Shown: positions 9,827 through 18,466 of the stretch, one piece after another | How the letters are laid out: each line of letters opens with the position of its first letter | Position numbering within the stretch: position 1 is the first letter of the stretch | Source of the DNA: Trinickia symbiotica | GTDB taxonomy: Bacteria > Pseudomonadota > Gammaproteobacteria > Burkholderiales > Burkholderiaceae | Assembly: GCF_002934455.1 (NCBI RefSeq) | Contig: NZ_PTIR01000020.1 | Location: 62,001-126,000, forward strand | Direction of reading: 5' to 3' | Length of the DNA stretch: 64,000 nucleotides | The notes under the pieces: generated by a model | Database searches by the model: none | The model's input: the letters and a program-made list of their open reading frames with translations, nothing else | What the model was told of the DNA's origin: nothing | Position numbers and translations under genes: made by a program

Positions 9827-10861
9827 TCAATCGAACGTCATCAACACTTTCATCGATTTCGATCGGTCGCCTGCCGTCTGGAAAGCCTTCACGGATTCCT
9901 GATACGGAAAGACGCCTGAGATCAGCGGCTTGACGTCGATCAAGCCTTTGTTCAGCAACTCGACGGCCACCGCGAATTCCTCGTGAAATCGGAACGCGCC
10001 GCGCAGATCGAATTCCTTCGCCACGACCGCGTTCATCGGCAAGGTCATTTCGCCGCCGAGCCCGACCTGAACGATGATGCCGCGCGGCTTGAGCACATCG
10101 AACGCGCCGCGCAGCGCCGCAGCGTTGCCGCTTGCCTCGAACAGCACGTCGAAGCTGCCTTTATCGGCGGCAAACGGTTGCAGCGCGTCCGGCGCTTCGG
10201 CGACATTGAGCGCGATATCGGCGCCGACTTTCAAGGCGCTCTCCAAAGGCAACGTATTCACGTCTGTCACGACGATCGTGGCCGCGCCCGCCCGCCGTGC
10301 AGCCGCGACGATCAGCGCGCCGATTGGGCCGCAGCCGGTCACGAGCACGCGCTTGCCGAGCATCGGACCCGCACGCCGTACAGCATGGAGCGCGACGGAG
10401 AGCGGCTCGGCCATGGCCGCTTCAGCATCGCTCAACGAGTCCGCCACGAAATGGGCCTGCGACCGGTCGATCACGATCTCCTGACGAAACGCGCCTTGCA
10501 CGTGCGGCGTGCGCATTGCGCTGCCGTAGTAGCGCATGTCGAGGCAGTGATTGTGAAGACCTTGCTGACAGTATTGACACAGCCCGCATGGACGGCTCGG
10601 GCTGATGGCGATGCGCGTGCCGGCAGGCACGTCGATGACGCCCGAGCCGGCGCGCGACACGACGCCCGATACTTCATGGCCGAGCACCATCGGTTCGCGG
10701 ATGCGGACGGTGCCGAATCCGCCATGATTGAAGTAGTGAAGATCGGAGCCGCAGATGCCCCCCGCCCGAACCCGAACCAGCAACTGATTGGCTTCGGGCT
10801 CCGGCGTGGGAACGTCCTCGATGCGCAGATCCAACGGCGCGTGAATAACAAGTGCGTGCAT
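9827..10861 (-). CDS. idnD: L-idonate 5-dehydrogenase-like zinc alcohol dehydrogenase
   Basis: 344-aa zinc-dependent medium-chain dehydrogenase. The catalytic-zinc region CGSDLHYFNHGG, the GHEVSG motif, the structural-zinc cysteine cluster (PCGLCQYCQQGLHNHC) and the Rossmann motif VLVTGCGPIGALI are all present. MRYYGSAMRTPHVQGAF is typical of L-idonate 5-dehydrogenases, which oxidise L-idonate to 5-ketogluconate. The window also has gluconate 5-dehydrogenase and gluconokinase, the next two steps of that route. ATG 10861 is chosen because the longer frame adds a leader absent in the family. It has its own LysR-type promoter. Confidence 0.88.
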   Translation of the reverse strand: MHALVIHAPLDLRIEDVPTPEPEANQLLVRVRAGGICGSDLHYFNHGGFGTVRIREPMVLGHEVSGVVSRAGSGVIDVPAGTRIAISPSRPCGLCQYCQQGLHNHCLDMRYYGSAMRTPHVQGAFRQEIVIDRSQAHFVADSLSDAEAAMAEPLSVALHAVRRAGPMLGKRVLVTGCGPIGALIVAAARRAGAATIVVTDVNTLPLESALKVGADIALNVAEAPDALQPFAADKGSFDVLFEASGNAAALRGAFDVLKPRGIIVQVGLGGEMTLPMNAVVAKEFDLRGAFRFHEEFAVAVELLNKGLIDVKPLISGVFPYQESVKAFQTAGDRSKSMKVLMTFD

Positions 10862-10901
10862 GCTGTTTGCCTGTAATGGTGGAGGCTCGAACGTTCTGCA
10901 A

Positions 10902-10966
10902 ACGATAGCGGCGAATCGGCCCGCTGACAAAGAGCGAAGTCGTATGGGCCGATAGTCGCCGCTTAT
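10902..10966 (-). promoter_or_regulatory. LysR-type operator and promoter upstream of idnD (site F)
   Basis: On the minus strand ATAAGCGGCGACTAT (10966-10952) is followed by a conserved CCA, then TCTTTGTC, with TTTGTC at 10931-10926 as the -35. A CTATCG/TATCGT -10 lies at about 10908-10902. The TCTTTGTC is identical to that of site B. It sits immediately after the pntB stop codon, so idnD can be transcribed independently of the pnt genes. Confidence 0.65.
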
Positions 10967-10972
10967 GTGTGG

Positions 10973-12412
10973 TTAGTCGAGTGCCTTGCTCATGTTTTCG
11001 ATGACCTTTTTCGCGTCCGAAAAAACCATCATCGTCTTATCCATGTAGAACAGGTCGTTGTCGAGGCCTGCATAGCCCGATGCCATCGACCGCTTGTTGA
11101 CGATCACGGTACGCGCCTTGTACGCCTCGAGAATTGGCATGCCCGCGATAGGCGACGATGGGTCCGTCTTTGCCGCTGGATTGACTACGTCGTTTGCACC
11201 GAGAACGAGGACGACGTCGGTCTGGCCAAACTCGGCGTTGATGTCTTCCATTTCGTAAACCTGTTCGTACGGCACTTCCGCCTCCGCAAGCAGCACGTTC
11301 ATGTGGCCGGGCATGCGTCCCGCCACGGGGTGAATCGCATAGCGAACGTCGATGCCTTTGCCGGTGAGCTTGTCGGTCAGTTCCTTCAGCGCGTGCTGGG
11401 CGCGCGCAACGGCTAGCCCATAGCCCGGCACGATCACGACGGATTCCGCATTGCCGAGCAGGAAGGCTGCGTCGTCGGCTGAACCCGATTTGACGGGGCG
11501 TTGTTCGCGCTTCGTCGCACCGTCCGCCGCGGCTTCCGCACCGAAGCCGCCTAGCAGCACGCTAAGGAACGAGCGATTCATCGCGCGGCACATGATGTAC
11601 GAAAGAATCGCACCCGACGAACCTACTAGCGATCCGGCAATGATCAGCATCGAGTTGTTGAGGGAAAAGCCGATGCCTGCCGCGGCCCAGCCGGAGTACG
11701 AGTTGAGCATCGAGACGACGACGGGCATGTCGGCGCCGCCAATCGGAATGATGATCAGCACGCCGAGCATGAAGGCGATGGCCGTCACGACGATAAACGG
11801 CAACCATGACTGAGTGACGACGAACGCCAGGCCACAGGCGATCGCCGCCATCGCAAGGGCAAGATTGAGCAGGTGCTGGCCCCCGTACACGACGGGCGTG
11901 CCCTGGAAGAGCCGGAAGCGGTATTTGCCGGACAGCTTGCCGAATGCGATGACCGATCCCGAGAATGTCACTGCGCCGATGAACGTACCGATGAACAGTT
12001 CGACCCGATTGCCATAAGGCAGCACGCTGTCCGCCGTGGCAAGACCGAATGCGGACGGCTCGATCACCACTGCGCAGGCAATGCATACAGCCGCGAGGCC
12101 GATCAACGAATGCATCGCTGCAATCAGTTCGGGCATCTTCGTCATTTCGACGCGAGCGGCGATGACGGCACCAATCGATCCGCCGACAATCAACGCAATG
12201 ACGAGCAGCGACAGGCCGACTGTCAGGTCGGAGCCCAGCGCCGCGGCCTGTTTTCCGATGAGCGCGATGGTCGTCAGGATGGCGAGCGCCATACCGGCCA
12301 TCCCGAAGGTATTGCCAAGCCGCGCGCTCTTCGGATGCGACAGCCCCTTGAGCGCCTGAATGAAACAGACCGAGGCGACGAGATACAGCAACGTGACGAC
12401 ATTCATGCTCAT
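10973..12412 (-). CDS. pntB: NAD(P) transhydrogenase subunit beta
   Basis: 479-aa membrane protein of the proton-pumping transhydrogenase that makes NADPH from NADH. Several transmembrane helices (MNVVTLLYLVASVCFIQALKGL onward) lead into the C-terminal NADP(H)-binding domain III with VIVPGYGLAVARAQHALKEL, HPVAGRMPGHMNVLLAEA and VVLVLGANDVVNPAA. ATG 12412 overlaps the end of the small alpha subunit by four bases. It completes the split three-gene pnt type common in Burkholderia. Confidence 0.96.
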   Translation of the reverse strand: MSMNVVTLLYLVASVCFIQALKGLSHPKSARLGNTFGMAGMALAILTTIALIGKQAAALGSDLTVGLSLLVIALIVGGSIGAVIAARVEMTKMPELIAAMHSLIGLAAVCIACAVVIEPSAFGLATADSVLPYGNRVELFIGTFIGAVTFSGSVIAFGKLSGKYRFRLFQGTPVVYGGQHLLNLALAMAAIACGLAFVVTQSWLPFIVVTAIAFMLGVLIIIPIGGADMPVVVSMLNSYSGWAAAGIGFSLNNSMLIIAGSLVGSSGAILSYIMCRAMNRSFLSVLLGGFGAEAAADGATKREQRPVKSGSADDAAFLLGNAESVVIVPGYGLAVARAQHALKELTDKLTGKGIDVRYAIHPVAGRMPGHMNVLLAEAEVPYEQVYEMEDINAEFGQTDVVLVLGANDVVNPAAKTDPSSPIAGMPILEAYKARTVIVNKRSMASGYAGLDNDLFYMDKTMMVFSDAKKVIENMSKALD

Positions 12413-12750
12413 CGCTTGGCTCCCGTGGTTCCATTGGCACCATTCACGGCAGAGCTGCCGCTGTCCTTTTTCCTGAACATCTCGAGCATGCGGCGCGTGA
12501 CCAGAAAGCCGCCGAATACATTGACAGCCGCGAGCGCGACGGCGATTGCGCCGAACGCCTTGCCGGCCATGCCGACCGTCAACCCTGCCGCGAGCATCGC
12601 GCCGACGATGACAATGGCGGATATCGCGTTGGTGACGGCCATGAGCGGCGTATGAAGTGCAGGCGTCACATTCCACACGACGTGGTAGCCCACATAGATG
12701 GCGAGAACGAAAGTGATCAGATTGGTCGTGGTGTGAGCGATGAGTTCCAT
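12409..12750 (-). CDS. NAD(P) transhydrogenase subunit alpha part 2 (membrane)
   Basis: 113-aa membrane part of the alpha subunit, with three to four helices (NLITFVLAIYVGYHVVWNVTP, then LMAVTNAISAIVIVGAML, then AIAVALAAVNVFGGFLVTRRML). In E. coli this is the C-terminus of a single PntA; here it is a separate gene, as in Rhodospirillum and Burkholderia. It lies 10 bases after the soluble alpha part and overlaps pntB by four bases (ATGA), indicating translational coupling. Confidence 0.93.
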   Translation of the reverse strand: MELIAHTTTNLITFVLAIYVGYHVVWNVTPALHTPLMAVTNAISAIVIVGAMLAAGLTVGMAGKAFGAIAVALAAVNVFGGFLVTRRMLEMFRKKDSGSSAVNGANGTTGAKR

Positions 12751-12760
12751 CCTGTTCTCC

Positions 12761-13903
12761 TTATGCGATCTTCAGCGTCGACGCGTCGTGGCCGAGCAAC
12801 GTGGCCGCGACGATGTCGTCGCCCGTGTCTATCTTCGGCTGGCCATCGGCATCGATGATCAGCTTCAGAAAGTCGAGCACGTTGCGGGCATAGAGCGAGG
12901 ACGCTTCCGTCGCGACCATAGCGGGCAAATTGGTATAGCCGGCGATATGAACGCCGTGCCTGACGACGACTTCGTCTGTCCCGGTCAGCGTGCAGTTGCC
13001 GCCGCAGCGGTCGTTGGCGACCGCGCCGTGACCTGCGGCGAGATCGACGATCACGGAACCGCGTTTCATCGCGCGGACGGTGTCTTCGTCGAGCAGAGTC
13101 GGCGCCGTGCGTCCTTGAATCAGCGCTGTCGTGATGACGATGTCGGCCTGCCGGGCCCGCTCGTGCACCAATGCGCTCTGACGCGCGAGCCACGATGCCG
13201 GCATCGGGCGGGCATAGCCGCCCACGCCGTGGGCGGCTTCGCGCTCCTCATCGGTTTCATACGGGACGTCGAGAAATTTCGCGCCGAGCGATTCGATCTG
13301 TTCCTTGACGGTAGGGCGCACATCCGATGCTTCGATTACCGCACCGAGGCGCCTGGCCGTCGCAATCGCCTGCAGACCCGCGACACCCGCGCCGAGCACG
13401 AGTACGCGCGCTGCCTTGATGGTGCCCGCTGCCGTCATCAGCATCGGAAAGAACCGCTGATACAGCGTGGCCGCCAGCAGTACGGCCTTGTAGCCGGCGA
13501 TGTTCGCTTGCGACGACAGCACGTCCATGCTTTGCGCCCGCGTGGTCCGGGGAATCGATTCGAGTGCGAATGCACGGACGCCTGTCGCGCCGATGCGGGC
13601 GGCCTGGTCTGCGTCGAAAGGGTTGAGCATGCCGACGAGCAAGCGGCCGCGCTTGAGATGCGCGAATTCGCCATCGGTCGGTGATTGCACCTTCAGAACG
13701 AGGTCGGCATCCCATGCTTCTGTAGTGCCGACGAGCGTCGCGCCCGCCTCAGCATACGCGGTGTCGGAAAAATGGGCGCGCTCGCCAGCGCTTCTTTCGA
13801 TCAACACGGTATGGCCTTGCGCGGCGAGCCTTTTGACGGTCTCTGGCGTACCGGCGACACGCGTTTCGCCGGGGCGAATTTCGGCTGGAATGCCGATTTT
13901 CAT
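12761..13903 (-). CDS. pntA: NAD(P) transhydrogenase subunit alpha part 1 (soluble, NAD-binding)
   Basis: 380-aa NAD(H)-binding domain I, related to alanine dehydrogenase. It starts MKIGIPAEIRPGETRVAGTP, with the SSQANIAGYKAVLLAA motif and the Rossmann motif VLVLGAGVAGLQAIATARRLG followed by the acidic DVRP. ATG 13903 has a very strong AGGAGGA ribosome binding site, which decides the start over upstream codons. It begins the pntA1-pntA2-pntB set. The set may supply NADPH to the reductases of the block, which is an inference from location. Confidence 0.95.
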   Translation of the reverse strand: MKIGIPAEIRPGETRVAGTPETVKRLAAQGHTVLIERSAGERAHFSDTAYAEAGATLVGTTEAWDADLVLKVQSPTDGEFAHLKRGRLLVGMLNPFDADQAARIGATGVRAFALESIPRTTRAQSMDVLSSQANIAGYKAVLLAATLYQRFFPMLMTAAGTIKAARVLVLGAGVAGLQAIATARRLGAVIEASDVRPTVKEQIESLGAKFLDVPYETDEEREAAHGVGGYARPMPASWLARQSALVHERARQADIVITTALIQGRTAPTLLDEDTVRAMKRGSVIVDLAAGHGAVANDRCGGNCTLTGTDEVVVRHGVHIAGYTNLPAMVATEASSLYARNVLDFLKLIIDADGQPKIDTGDDIVAATLLGHDASTLKIA

Positions 13904-14027
13904 CTGGGTTTCCTCCTGAAATAGCTGGGCCTGATTTGACGGATCGGAATCCGCTTCTTGTCGGGAGAGGGGGCGAGCGTTATTGGGAAGCGAGGCGCGC
14001 CCCAACGCGATCTGACGGGTGAGGAAA

Positions 14028-14072
14028 CCGGCGGGCGTCGCAAGAGGCCAAGTTCCCTCTGGACGCCGCCGG
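14028..14072 (-). terminator. possible hairpin terminator downstream of the porin gene
   Basis: CCGGCGG-GCGTC and GACGC-CGCCGG pair with one bulge, enclosing a smaller AGAGG/CCTCT stem, right after the porin stop (minus-strand sense). There is no clear T-run, so it may be a partial terminator or mRNA-end stabiliser before pntA. Confidence 0.4.
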
Positions 14073-14074
14073 TA

Positions 14075-15184
14075 CTAGAACCTGTGACGCAGCCCGATTG
14101 CGGCTTCGAACAGCGAGTTGAAGCCAAAGAAAGGCTGATTCGATCCGGATGCCGCCGCGAGTGTCGTCCACGCACCCGTCAGGTGGTTGTAGTCCACGCC
14201 GACATAGACATCGGTGCGCTTGCTCAGCAGATAGTCGAATGTCGGGCCACTCGTAATGCGAGTGCCGCTTTGACCAGCGTGATGGACGAAATCGACATAG
14301 ACAGGAAGATCGAGCACGAACGTAGGCGTGATGTAGTACTGGACGGCAGCCGAGAAAGAGTCGTTGCGGTAGTCAGCGGGATAGACATGGCTGTAGATGT
14401 ACGAGCCGAACAACTTCGCCGCGCCGAACTTGTACGTTGCGCCCGCTGTGAAAATCTTCTGTGAGCTATCGGGGATCGTCACTCCGAAGTACGTGCTGCC
14501 ATAGGCCGTGGTGGCAGGATTCAGGCCGCCGATGTTGTTGACGATCTGGTAGGCCGCACCGACGTTCAAGGGGCCGTTGTCATACGAAATGCTCACGGCA
14601 GGCGACGAGTTCTGGTGGAAATTGCCTGCTGTCTGGCCGAATGTATAGGCCCCCTTGAGCGTGAAGCCGGCAAGCGTAGGCGAGGTGTAACGGACCGTAT
14701 TGTCGAGGCGCCCGCCGCCCGTCAAGCCCGCGCCCTGAAAGCCGACCGTGCCCGTGTAATTGGCGAACGCATAGATATCGTGCGTCCAGCCCGTTTCGTG
14801 CACTAGCGTGTACTGGCGTCCCAACGTCACCGTGCCGTACGGGCTGCTCAAGCCGACCAGCGCGGTGCGGCCGAACAGGCGCGCCGCGCCGGATGGCGTC
14901 GACTGCTGCGTCACGCCCGTATTCGGCGTGAAGCCGCCTTCCAGCTGGAAAATGGCTGCCAGACCGGCGCCCAGATCTTCGGTGCCTTGCAGGCCCCACC
15001 GGCTGCCCTGAATTTCTCCGCCGCTACCCATCGTGAAGAGTTTGCCGCCGGACTTGTTCTGATGCGTATCGAAGCGAACTGCTTCATCGATAATGCCGTA
15101 GAGTGTGACGCTCGATTGCGCGCATACTGCCCCAGAGGCAGCCAAAGCCGGTAAACTTAGTAGTCCTAATAGTAATTTTTTCAA
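14075..15184 (-). CDS. outer-membrane porin (TTG start)
   Basis: 369-aa general porin of the betaproteobacterial 16-stranded type. The signal peptide MKKLLLGLLSLPALAASGAVCA is cleaved before QSSVTLYG. Porin marks are GSRWGLQGTEDLGAGLAAIFQLE, GRTALVGLSSPYGTVTLGRQY and the C-terminal EAAIGLRHRF ending in Phe for BAM recognition. The only start giving a complete signal peptide is TTG at 15184, preceded by AAGGGGAT about nine bases upstream. It lies between the aminotransferase and pnt genes on the same strand, so it likely admits the block's substrate. Confidence 0.93.
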   Translation of the reverse strand: MKKLLLGLLSLPALAASGAVCAQSSVTLYGIIDEAVRFDTHQNKSGGKLFTMGSGGEIQGSRWGLQGTEDLGAGLAAIFQLEGGFTPNTGVTQQSTPSGAARLFGRTALVGLSSPYGTVTLGRQYTLVHETGWTHDIYAFANYTGTVGFQGAGLTGGGRLDNTVRYTSPTLAGFTLKGAYTFGQTAGNFHQNSSPAVSISYDNGPLNVGAAYQIVNNIGGLNPATTAYGSTYFGVTIPDSSQKIFTAGATYKFGAAKLFGSYIYSHVYPADYRNDSFSAAVQYYITPTFVLDLPVYVDFVHHAGQSGTRITSGPTFDYLLSKRTDVYVGVDYNHLTGAWTTLAAASGSNQPFFGFNSLFEAAIGLRHRF

Positions 15185-15305
15185 GAATAGATCCCCTTGC
15201 CTGTTAACGAAAAAAGAAATCGCTAATCCGACTGCCGCGTCCTGTCGGCGCAGCATGCCTTTCTCATCATGCGACGGGCTCGCGAGAGGCGCCGTCGCAT
15301 CACTC

Positions 15306-16514
15306 TCAGTCGAGCGCGGCGACGGCGTCTGCGATCTTCCGGCAACCTTCGTCGATGACGTCGATGCTCGTCGCGATCGACATGCGGAAGAAGGGCGATA
15401 CGCCATAAGCGGATCCGGCGACGAGTGCGACGCCGGCCTGTTCGAGCAGATACAGGACGACATCCGTATCGCCTTCGAGGCGCTCACCTTGCGGCGTCGT
15501 GCGTCCGATCAGACCGCTGCAGTTGACGTAGAGATAAAACGCGCCGCCCGGTGTCTTGCAACTGATGCCGGGAATGGCGTTGAGCGATTCGAGCGCGCGA
15601 TCGCGGCGCGCCCTATACGTCTGCACGGATTCCTGCACGAAGGTCTGATCGCCCGTCAGTGCGGCGAGCGCCGCGGCCTGACTGATCGTGCAGGCATTGC
15701 TGGTCGATTGCGATTGCAGCGTGTCGAGTGCAGCGATCAGGTCGGCGGGACCGGCCACGTAGCCGATACGCCAGCCCGTCATCGCGTACGTCTTAGACAC
15801 GCCGTTGACCACTAGCGTGCGCGATGCGAGCGCCGGTTCGATGGCCAGCAGGTGTGGCGTGGCGTCGCTGTCGAAGCGGATGTGCTCGTAGATGTCGTCC
15901 ATCATCACCAGCACGTTCGGATGACGCAGCAGGACGTCGGCGAGTGCGCGCAGTTCCCGGCCCGTATAAGTCGCGCCCGTCGGATTGGTCGGAGAATTGA
16001 TGATCAGCCAGCGCGTGCGCGATGTGATTGCGGCTTCGAGCAGAGCAGGAGTGAGCTTGAAGCCGTCCTCTTCGGTGCAAGGGACGACGACGGGCACGCC
16101 GTCGCATGCGAGTGCCATGTCCGGATAGGAGACCCAGTACGGCGCGGGAATCAGCACCTCATCACCGGCTTCGACCGTGATGGCGAGCGCATTGAAGATC
16201 GCATGCTTGGCGCCGCACGTCACGATGATGTCTTTGGGGTCGTACGGGAGGCCGTTCTCGCGTTGCAGCTTCGCCGCGATCGCGGCCCGCAGCGCGGGCG
16301 TGCCGGCCGTCGCCGTGTAGCGCGTTTCGCCGCGTTCCATCGCGTCGAAGGCAGCCTTGCGGATATGCGCGGGCGTGTCAAAATCGGGCTCGCCGACCAC
16401 CAGATTGACGATGTGTTTTCCCTGCCGCCTCAGTTCCGCAGCCCTATCGGCCGCCGCGCTGCTTGGTGATGGTTTGATCCGCTGGACGCGGGCCGCGATG
16501 CGCGATGCACTCAC
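15306..16514 (-). CDS. class I/II PLP aminotransferase (aspartate aminotransferase-like)
   Basis: 402-aa fold-type I aminotransferase of the AspC subgroup Igamma. Visible motifs are GEPDFDTPAHIRKAA, TCGAKHAIFNAL, the Asn of INSPTNPTGA, the PLP lysine in VSKTYAMTGWRIGYV and the substrate Arg in FFRMSIATS. Members take aspartate, glutamate, aromatic amino acids or prephenate, so the substrate is open. It is transcribed away from the LysR gene and starts 36 bases after a LysR-type promoter, which ties it to the regulon. The PLP and substrate residues are intact. Confidence 0.88.
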   Translation of the reverse strand: MSASRIAARVQRIKPSPSSAAADRAAELRRQGKHIVNLVVGEPDFDTPAHIRKAAFDAMERGETRYTATAGTPALRAAIAAKLQRENGLPYDPKDIIVTCGAKHAIFNALAITVEAGDEVLIPAPYWVSYPDMALACDGVPVVVPCTEEDGFKLTPALLEAAITSRTRWLIINSPTNPTGATYTGRELRALADVLLRHPNVLVMMDDIYEHIRFDSDATPHLLAIEPALASRTLVVNGVSKTYAMTGWRIGYVAGPADLIAALDTLQSQSTSNACTISQAAALAALTGDQTFVQESVQTYRARRDRALESLNAIPGISCKTPGGAFYLYVNCSGLIGRTTPQGERLEGDTDVVLYLLEQAGVALVAGSAYGVSPFFRMSIATSIDVIDEGCRKIADAVAALD

Positions 16515-16549
16515 ACTTGACTCCTCGACGGCATTTGATGAGGCTTCAC

Positions 16550-16612
16550 ATTAAGCGCGCGAAAAAGTTCAAGCCAAGATGACTTTCCGCTGGCGCAATA
16601 ACATCCACTTAT
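16550..16612 (-). promoter_or_regulatory. LysR-type operator and promoter upstream of the aminotransferase (site E)
   Basis: On the minus strand ATAAGTGGATGTTAT (16612-16598) is followed by TGCGCCAGCGG, TCTTGGC and TTGGCT as the -35 (16577-16572), with CTTAAT as the -10 at 16555-16550. It is in the intergenic region shared with the divergent LysR gene, so it may also autoregulate the regulator. Confidence 0.68.
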
Positions 16613-16795
16613 GACGCGGCGCGATGCACGCGCCCCGATGAACGTATGACGGACGGCTGCAGAAGGCCGTCTGCAGCCGCAGCATGCGCGGTGAGCGACG
16701 ATGCTGCACGAGGCGAGGGTAAGGATTTCGACGACTGTCCGTAGGCCGGAGCTTGCCCTATCATGGTTGCAATTCGTCAACCTTGAGATGCCACC

Positions 16796-17722
16796 GTGAA
16801 TCTGCGGCGTTTGAAGTATTTCGTGAAGATCGTCGATATCGGCAGCTTGACTCAGGCCGCCGAAGTGCTTCATATCGCGCAGCCGGCATTGAGCCAGCAG
16901 CTGATCACGCTCGAAGACGAGTTCCAGCAGCAGTTGCTCGTGCGCACAAAGCGCGGTGTCACGACCACGGAGGCCGGCGCGACCCTTTACCGCCACGCAC
17001 AACTGATTCTTCGTCAGTACGAACAGGCTCAGGCCGACGTGAAAAGCGCCGGCCAGACCTTGTCCGGGCAGGTATCCGTCGGGCTTGCGCCGGGTACGGG
17101 CGCGTCGGCGCTGTCGCTGCCGCTGCTGCGCACCGTGCGTGCGCGGCATCCGAGCATCCTGCTCTATATTAACGAGAACTTCGGCACGACGCTCAGCGAG
17201 CTCATCATGAATGGGCGCATGGACATGGCCGTGCTGTACGGCGACAAGCCGGTTCACGGCCTGTCGTTCCAGCTGCTGATGAACGAGGAGATGTTTCTCG
17301 TCGCGCCGCGCAGCATGGGGATCGTGCAGGAGAAGATCGCTGTCACGGACTTGCGCGACGTGCCGCTTCTGTTGCCTCGCCCGTATAACTATCTGCGCAA
17401 ATACGTCGACGAAGGGTTTGCGAGCGTGCAGATGATGCCGAACGTGGTTGCCGAAATCGAATCCGCATCGACCTTGTCGGCTGCTGTCGGCGCGGGGATC
17501 GGCGCGACCATTCTGCCTGAATCCACCGCGCGGGTGGTGGCGGCGGCGGGCGACATCGTGCAGTCGCGCATCGTGTCGCCCGTCATCAAGATTCCGCTAT
17601 CGGTCTGCCTGTCCGACCACTTGCCGCTCTCCGAGCCTGCCGCCGCCGTCAAGGATATCCTGCTCGAACTGGCCGGCGACCTCGCGCTCGGCGTGCGCGT
17701 CGTGCCTGGCGCCGATACATAA
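16796..17722 (+). CDS. LysR-family regulator (Nac/Cbl-like), probable controller of the block
   Basis: 308-aa LysR protein with an N-terminal winged HTH (MNLRRLKYFVKIVDIGSLTQAAEVLHIAQPALSQQL, 1-35) and a C-terminal co-inducer domain from about residue 90. The N-terminus resembles the Nac/Cbl group, whose members bind ATA-N9-TAT. The start is GTG 16796. It is divergent from the aminotransferase gene, and its stop codon lies inside operator site A of the downstream operon. Six ATA-N9-TAT promoters around it make it the natural candidate regulator; the effector is unknown. Confidence 0.9.
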   Translation: MNLRRLKYFVKIVDIGSLTQAAEVLHIAQPALSQQLITLEDEFQQQLLVRTKRGVTTTEAGATLYRHAQLILRQYEQAQADVKSAGQTLSGQVSVGLAPGTGASALSLPLLRTVRARHPSILLYINENFGTTLSELIMNGRMDMAVLYGDKPVHGLSFQLLMNEEMFLVAPRSMGIVQEKIAVTDLRDVPLLLPRPYNYLRKYVDEGFASVQMMPNVVAEIESASTLSAAVGAGIGATILPESTARVVAAAGDIVQSRIVSPVIKIPLSVCLSDHLPLSEPAAAVKDILLELAGDLALGVRVVPGADT

Positions 17723-17781
17723 GCGCGCCTTATCGCGACAAAGCCAAACCGTCTTGGCGCAAATTTTCTGCGCCGGATACA
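17719..17781 (+). promoter_or_regulatory. LysR-type operator and promoter of the biotin-carboxylase operon (site A)
   Basis: ATAAGCGCGCCTTAT at 17719-17733 overlaps the LysR stop codon. It is followed by CGCGACAAAG and TCTTGGCG, with TTGGCG at 17754-17759 and GATACA 16 bp later at 17776-17781. The predicted start near 17788 leaves a leader of about 154 bases before the first gene. Confidence 0.7.
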
Positions 17782-17941
17782 TTGAGTCCATCGCCAGTCG
17801 CCCGGCGTGCAGTGAGCCGGCGCGATAAGGCTTGCCGTCGAGCTGGCGACACAACGGCCCTAAGTCAGCCCCGTCGCGCAGCCGCGGTGTTTCGCGCACG
17901 CCGCTCTTGCCGCGTGCGCCTAACCGGCTACGGGCTCAAGG

Positions 17942-18460
17942 ATGGATCTTCAGAAGATAAAAGCACTGATCGACCTGCTGGCGGAATCGCCGCTCGACAG
18001 GCTCGAGGTGATCGAAGGCGAGGAACGGGTCAAGCTTGTCAAGGCAAAACGTCGTGGCGGCCGCGGCGCTGTGCAACGGGGCGAAGACCGCTCCGCTGCG
18101 CCGCTCCTGGGCGAGCGGCAAGAGAGGGGCGAGCCGTTCGATGAGACGACGAATGCCGTCGACACCACCCGCGCAGCAACCAGTGCGCGCAGCGCGACGG
18201 CTGCGACGGCTGCGACGGCCGACACACCGCAGATCGTTCGCGCACCGATGTTCGGCATCGTTCACCTCACGCCGTCGCCGGGTGAAGCGCCGTTCGTGCA
18301 GGTGGGCGACTCCGTCGTAGAAGGGCAGGTGCTGTGCACGATTGAAGCGATGAAGATGTTCAACGCGATCGAGTGCGATTGCCGCGGCACGCTATACGAG
18401 GTGCTCGTCGCGCCTGGTAGCGAAGTCGAATCGGGTCAACCGCTCTTTCGCATCGGCTGA
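17942..18460 (+). CDS. biotin carboxyl carrier protein (intact biotinylation motif)
   Basis: 172-aa carrier protein. The N-terminal MDLQKIKALIDLLAESPLDR and the following strand are AccB-like. A low-complexity Ala/Thr linker (encoded by a nine-base repeat near 18194-18220) leads to the biotinyl domain with IEAMKMFNAIECD. The acceptor Lys is residue 138, 34 residues from the C-terminus as usual. It is the first gene of a six-gene operon with its own biotin carboxylase and KipI/KipA-type subunits, so it probably serves that enzyme and not fatty-acid synthesis. Confidence 0.87.
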   Translation: MDLQKIKALIDLLAESPLDRLEVIEGEERVKLVKAKRRGGRGAVQRGEDRSAAPLLGERQERGEPFDETTNAVDTTRAATSARSATAATAATADTPQIVRAPMFGIVHLTPSPGEAPFVQVGDSVVEGQVLCTIEAMKMFNAIECDCRGTLYEVLVAPGSEVESGQPLFRIG

Positions 18461-18466
18461 TCGACC

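Noticed and set aside
18194-18220. Nine-base tandem repeat in the carrier gene as a phase-variation tract
   Set aside because: The unit is a multiple of three and encodes the Ala/Thr linker, so length change would not shift the frame.
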